Origin: an uncultured Lachnospiraceae bacterium
GTDB lineage: Bacteria; Bacillota; Clostridia; Lachnospirales; Lachnospiraceae
Direction: 5' to 3'
Assembly (NCBI GenBank): GCA_937920345.1
Contig: CALGVA010000025.1
Coordinates: forward strand, 1 to 7,996
Length of the DNA stretch: 7,996 nucleotides
Made by a program: the position numbers and the translations under genes. Below the pieces are notes generated by a model. The model did not search any database and had not been told where the DNA came from. It saw only the letters and a list, made by a program, of their open reading frames with translations. This document shows, piece by piece, positions 6,328-7,996 of the stretch; the first letter of the stretch is position 1; every line of letters begins with the position of its first letter.

Positions 6328-6357
6328 TAGTATTGCAAGATCTTGTTCAGAATATAC
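6328..6357 (-). promoter_or_regulatory. Sigma-G-like promoter upstream of the Asn/Gln-rich gene
   Basis: On the minus strand GTATA (6353-6357) is followed after exactly 18 nt by AATACTA (6328-6334). This resembles the forespore sigma-G pattern (GHATR, 18 nt, CATAMTA) with one -10 mismatch. The leader would be about 130 nt, which is long for such genes. A competing sigma-A reading is TTGCAA with TATAGT at a short 15-nt spacing, so this call is tentative. Confidence 0.25.
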
Positions 6358-6372
6358 AAACCGTATCTAGTT

Positions 6373-6430
6373 CTTTAGTACTAATTTTTTATATAAAATA
6401 ACCAAATAAATTCATAGGACTTTAGTACTA
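6373..6430. repeat. Pair of TAGTACTA palindromic repeats
   Basis: CTTTAGTACTA occurs at 6373-6383 and again at 6420-6430, both followed by a T-run (ATTTTTT and TTTTTG). The starts are 47 nt apart. Each contains the perfect 8-bp palindrome TAGTACTA, extended to TTAGTACTAA in the first copy. They lie in AT-rich DNA between the Asn/Gln-rich gene's leader and the plus-strand promoter, where regulator sites would be expected. The binding factor is unknown. Confidence 0.4.
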
Positions 6431-6437
6431 TTTTTGA

Positions 6438-6465
6438 TTGCATTTTAAAATAAAACGTATATAAT
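6438..6465 (+). promoter_or_regulatory. Plus-strand promoter of a putative small RNA
   Basis: A perfect TATAAT (6460-6465) is preceded after 16 nt by TTGCAT (6438-6443), a weak -35 (3/6). The start would be near 6471-6473. The second TAGTACTA repeat ends eight bases upstream of the -35. No plus-strand gene with a ribosome binding site follows before the terminator at 6541. Confidence 0.4.
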
Positions 6466-6470
6466 AGTAA

Positions 6471-6574
6471 TTGTAGATGGAAACACCCCTTCAGTTTCTG
6501 TTTACAGACCCTTATATATAATTATTTATATACTCCCCTCAACAGACCATTTACCCAAATGGTCTGTTTTGTTT
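6471..6574 (+). ncRNA. Putative small RNA, about 100 nt
   Basis: This stretch lies between a plus-strand TATAAT promoter and a strong plus-strand intrinsic terminator, with no convincing coding sequence. It carries two C-rich, probably unpaired patches (ACCCCT at 6485-6490 and CTCCCCTC at 6533-6540) separated by an A/T-only segment. C-rich single-stranded patches are used by some Firmicutes small RNAs (RsaE/RoxS type) to pair with ribosome binding sites; that analogy is inference. A 14-codon ORF from ATG 6477 lacks a ribosome binding site. It would converge on the HAAS-gene transcript from the other strand. Confidence 0.35.
6541..6574 (+). terminator. Intrinsic terminator, plus strand
   Basis: AACAGACCATTT (6541-6552) and AAATGGTCTGTT (6557-6568) form a perfect 12-bp stem with the tetraloop ACCC, followed by TTGTTT; with the end of the stem the T-rich stretch is TTTTGTTT. 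The minus direction continues with GAGGGGAG and has no T-run, so the orientation is plus. Confidence 0.8.
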
Positions 6575-6651
6575 CTCACACTAATCCCCATGCACAGCAT
6601 AACGCAAGCCTGCCTGCGATACTGCTCTGACACGCGTCGGAAATTTCCAAT

Positions 6652-6708
6652 TCACTGCTGCGACCAAAGGATTGGCAGTTCTTCCGCGTGAATGGCTTCT
6701 TCCTTCAT
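6652..6708 (-). CDS. Possible 18-codon micro-ORF after the HAAS gene
   Basis: One base after the HAAS-protein stop (TAGCATG) an ATG opens the frame MKEEAIHAEELPILWSQQ and then TGA. GGGGAAGG, inside the end of the upstream gene, lies four bases before the ATG and could serve as ribosome binding site, so translational coupling is possible. Codons look ordinary for this genome. The frame is so short that chance is a real alternative, and the same stretch can fold (CCATTCAC with GTGAATTGG). No family is recognised. Confidence 0.25.
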   Translation of the reverse strand: MKEEAIHAEELPILWSQQ

Positions 6709-6709
6709 G

Positions 6710-7174
6710 CTACCTTCCCCGCCAGTTATTCTGAATTACTTTCACAATCAGCAGCACCGCCAGCACAAAAATGATAACCGGCGCAAAGAAAGAAAGCAGT
6801 GAAAACACCAGTCCGATCACCACCAGTACCACCACTGTAACAATCAGCATGACAAGCCAGCCCGGAAGTACAAAGCTTCTTGCCGTCGGCACATCATTTT
6901 CCGTCCGCCGCTCCTGTCTGTCATCCGCCACTTCCTCATCATATTGTCTATTTGATCCATAACTTGTTCCGGCATGCTTGTTTGCCTCAATAATGCTCTT
7001 GGCGAGCAGTCTGGGGTCTCCCAGGCTGTCAAGCACCTCTCCCTCGCTTCTGCCCCTGCGGACCTCAGAATCAATATAATCCTGATAGTATCTTACATTC
7101 TCCGCCACCTGCCCGCTGGAAATCCCTGCCGCAAGGGCACGCTGCAGTCTTTCAATAAATTCTGTCCTGTTCAT
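6710..7174 (-). CDS. HAAS/DUF1700-type membrane protein
   Basis: This is a 154-residue protein with an N-terminal helical domain (1-65) typical of the HAAS/DUF1700 family: MNRTEFIERLQRAL, then VRYYQDYIDS (27-36) and a terminal LGDPRLLAKSIIE (51-63). A charged, disordered linker follows (66-98), then two hydrophobic helices (about 106-127 and 130-148) and a basic tail WRGR. HAAS domains are usually cytoplasmic, joined to membrane or envelope-stress output parts, and are often encoded beside PadR-family regulators; no PadR gene is in this window. Topology is inferred as cytoplasmic N-terminus with two membrane passes. The ATG at 7174 matches the family start, though the ribosome binding site is weak (AGAGAAAG). 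It lies 28 bp after the 128-residue unknown protein, so the two are probably co-transcribed and may cooperate. Confidence 0.85.
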   Translation of the reverse strand: MNRTEFIERLQRALAAGISSGQVAENVRYYQDYIDSEVRRGRSEGEVLDSLGDPRLLAKSIIEANKHAGTSYGSNRQYDEEVADDRQERRTENDVPTARSFVLPGWLVMLIVTVVVLVVIGLVFSLLSFFAPVIIFVLAVLLIVKVIQNNWRGR

Positions 7175-7202
7175 AATCTTTCTCTATACTTTCTTCTGCT
7201 AT

Positions 7203-7589
7203 CTATATTTTATCCATCCCCGCGCCTCTGTCTAATTTCCCGAGACAGCTGTCAGGATTCTTCTTCATCTGTGCCAGCATCAGGAGCGCCTGCAGCAGCA
7301 TTTCCTCTTTATTACAGCATGCCGTATGCTTTCCGGAATCTCCACGGAGATTATACTGCTCCAGCTGCCATACATACAGATCTGTCAGTGAATATCCCCG
7401 TACCTTTACCAGATCACCGGGCACATGATGCTCCAGATAATAGACGAACTCTTCATATAATTGTCTGTCATGCAATAGTTCCTGCCAGAGTCCGTCGCAC
7501 CAATCGTCGCCCTTACCGGCGTAATCACACAGACGCCTCAGACTGTCATATACCCTGAGAAGGGCATTATCATATATCATATTTGACAT
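7203..7589 (-). CDS. Conserved-looking protein of unknown function, 128 aa
   Basis: I do not recognise this family. The protein has 128 residues, no signal peptide and no membrane helix, so it is probably cytoplasmic and largely helical. Visible features are an aromatic and acidic first half (DDWCDGLWQEL at 28-38, YEEFVYYLEHH at 45-55), a central segment VRGYSLTDLYVWQLEQYNLR (63-82), a Cys pair CCNKE (91-95), and an amphipathic helix MLLQALLMLAQMKKNP (97-112). Cysteines at 21, 31, 91, 92 and 115 are numerous, but no classical metal motif is formed. The ATG at 7589 follows AGGAG (7596-7600) by six bases; an upstream in-frame ATG at 7694 would add 35 unconvincing residues over a structured leader. 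It precedes the HAAS gene by 28 bp, so a shared transcript is likely. Confidence 0.78.
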   Translation of the reverse strand: MSNMIYDNALLRVYDSLRRLCDYAGKGDDWCDGLWQELLHDRQLYEEFVYYLEHHVPGDLVKVRGYSLTDLYVWQLEQYNLRGDSGKHTACCNKEEMLLQALLMLAQMKKNPDSCLGKLDRGAGMDKI

Positions 7590-7599
7590 TGTAATCTCC

Positions 7600-7700
7600 T
7601 GCCCTATCAAACAGCAATCTGACTGATCTGTCTGCACGCAGCTGTTTCGTCCTCCTGCTGTTTCTACCATCCCGCAGTGCAGGCTCAACTGCACTCCGCT
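7600..7700 (-). promoter_or_regulatory. Structured leader with alternative pairings upstream of the 128-aa gene
   Basis: On the minus strand the leader has a 7-bp hairpin AGTGCAG/CTGCACT (7676-7682 with 7689-7695), then two copies of GAAACAGC 16 nt apart (7657-7664 and 7641-7648), then GCTGTTT (7609-7615) nine bases before the ribosome binding site. GCTGTTT can pair with either AAACAGC copy, giving mutually exclusive folds. I see no riboswitch consensus and no T-run, so any control would more likely be translational. No convincing promoter was found further upstream. Confidence 0.3.
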
Positions 7701-7849
7701 TCGTCTCGCTCGCGGGCTTTCGCGTATATCTTAACACAATATCTTCCAATTTACTATTACATCAATCTTAATTTTTTATGTACACGGTAACTGGCCGGCT
7801 ATGAACGAAGCGTCTTTGCGAACGGCACGGACCAGAATGTTACCCATGC

Positions 7850-7890
7850 ACAGAGGGAGAGCGCGCCCAAACGGCACTCTCTCCCTCTGT
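7850..7890 (-). other. Strong hairpin without U-tract downstream of the permease gene
   Basis: ACAGAGGGAGAG (7850-7861) and CTCTCCCTCTGT (7879-7890) form a perfect 12-bp stem, continued after one mismatch by about five more pairs around a small loop. It lies 48 nt beyond the permease stop. Neither strand has a T-run after it, so it is either a weak terminator or a 3'-end stabilising/processing structure. An imperfect palindrome (GTAA-CTGG-CCG with CGG-CCAG-TTAC) lies between about 7786 and 7843. Confidence 0.5.
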
Positions 7891-7937
7891 AACTATCTCC
7901 CCAATATAATATATAGCTGATATATTCTGTCTGCTTT

Positions 7938-7996
7938 CTATTCCTTCACACCACCCAGTGCAACACCGGCAATGATGTACTTCGATAACAGGAAAT
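7938..7996 (-). CDS. Carbohydrate ABC-transporter permease, C-terminal end (partial)
   Basis: Only the last 18 codons and a stop (TAG, 7938-7940) lie in the window; the gene continues beyond the right edge. The visible peptide is FLLSKYIIAGVALGGVKE. This matches the conserved C-terminal signature of MalG/LplC-type inner-membrane permeases of CUT1 sugar ABC transporters, which end in (Q)KYxxxGxxxGxxKx. Such permeases pair with a MalF-type partner and an extracellular binding protein, which should lie further right. The substrate cannot be deduced. The evidence is a short signature only, but the stop position and spacing to the hairpin at 7850-7890 fit the end of an operon. Confidence 0.75.
   Translation of the reverse strand, partial: FLLSKYIIAGVALGGVKE

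Noticed and set aside
6974..7558. Open frame of 194 codons on the plus strand
   Set aside because: It is antisense to both the HAAS gene and the 128-residue gene, with no ribosome binding site or domain pattern.
1..7996. CRISPR array, rRNA gene or insertion sequence
   Set aside because: No regularly spaced identical repeats, no rRNA-like sequence and no transposase frame were seen on either strand.

Overview
The window looks like chromosome of a Lachnospiraceae-type member of the Clostridia. The evidence is moderate GC with AT-rich intergenic DNA, strong AGGAGG-type ribosome binding sites, consensus sigma-A promoters, short-linker lipoproteins, and tRNA genes without an encoded CCA. The gene pair rdgB-yfcE is also typical of Firmicutes. 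The genus cannot be fixed from the sequence alone. Almost everything is on the minus strand. The only protein gene supported on the plus strand is a small HTH regulator.

Layout from left to right: (1) 19-558, a Sel1-repeat lipoprotein, divergent from (2) a small Cro/C1-type HTH protein at 739-942 with a TTG start. The shared gap holds a near-consensus promoter for the lipoprotein, overlaid by an 18-nt-period direct repeat that is a candidate operator. (3) 1047-1241, tRNA-Pro(UGG) and tRNA-Gly(UCC), with a perfect TTGACA-17-TATAAT promoter and an intrinsic terminator. (4) 1355-5787, a five-gene run: a lipoprotein, a THUMP-domain RNA methyltransferase (YpsC/RlmL-like), a membrane-anchored Amidase_3-fold protein that has lost all its catalytic positions, the house-cleaning pyrophosphatase RdgB, and a YfcE-type phosphodiesterase. 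The first three are nearly contiguous. A 139-bp gap containing a potential three-way-junction RNA separates them from rdgB-yfcE. (5) 6033-6191, a 52-residue Asn/Gln/Ser-rich protein of unknown function, followed by a long perfect hairpin. (6) 6360-6709, a mostly non-coding stretch with paired TAGTACTA repeats, a plus-strand promoter and terminator that could bracket a ~100-nt small RNA, and an 18-codon micro-ORF on the minus strand. (7) 6710-7589, a HAAS/DUF1700-type membrane protein preceded by an unrecognised 128-residue protein, whose leader can fold in alternative ways. (8) 7938 to the right edge, the C-terminal tail of a carbohydrate ABC-transporter permease, followed by a strong hairpin lacking a U-tract.

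Functionally, the central run mixes housekeeping (rRNA modification, nucleotide-pool sanitation, a phosphodiesterase) with two exported proteins of unknown role. The most unusual items are the catalytically dead amidase, the Asn/Gln/Ser-rich micro-protein with a sigma-G-like promoter, the putative plus-strand small RNA, and the repeats over the divergent lipoprotein/HTH promoter. No complete mobile element, CRISPR array or rRNA gene is visible.
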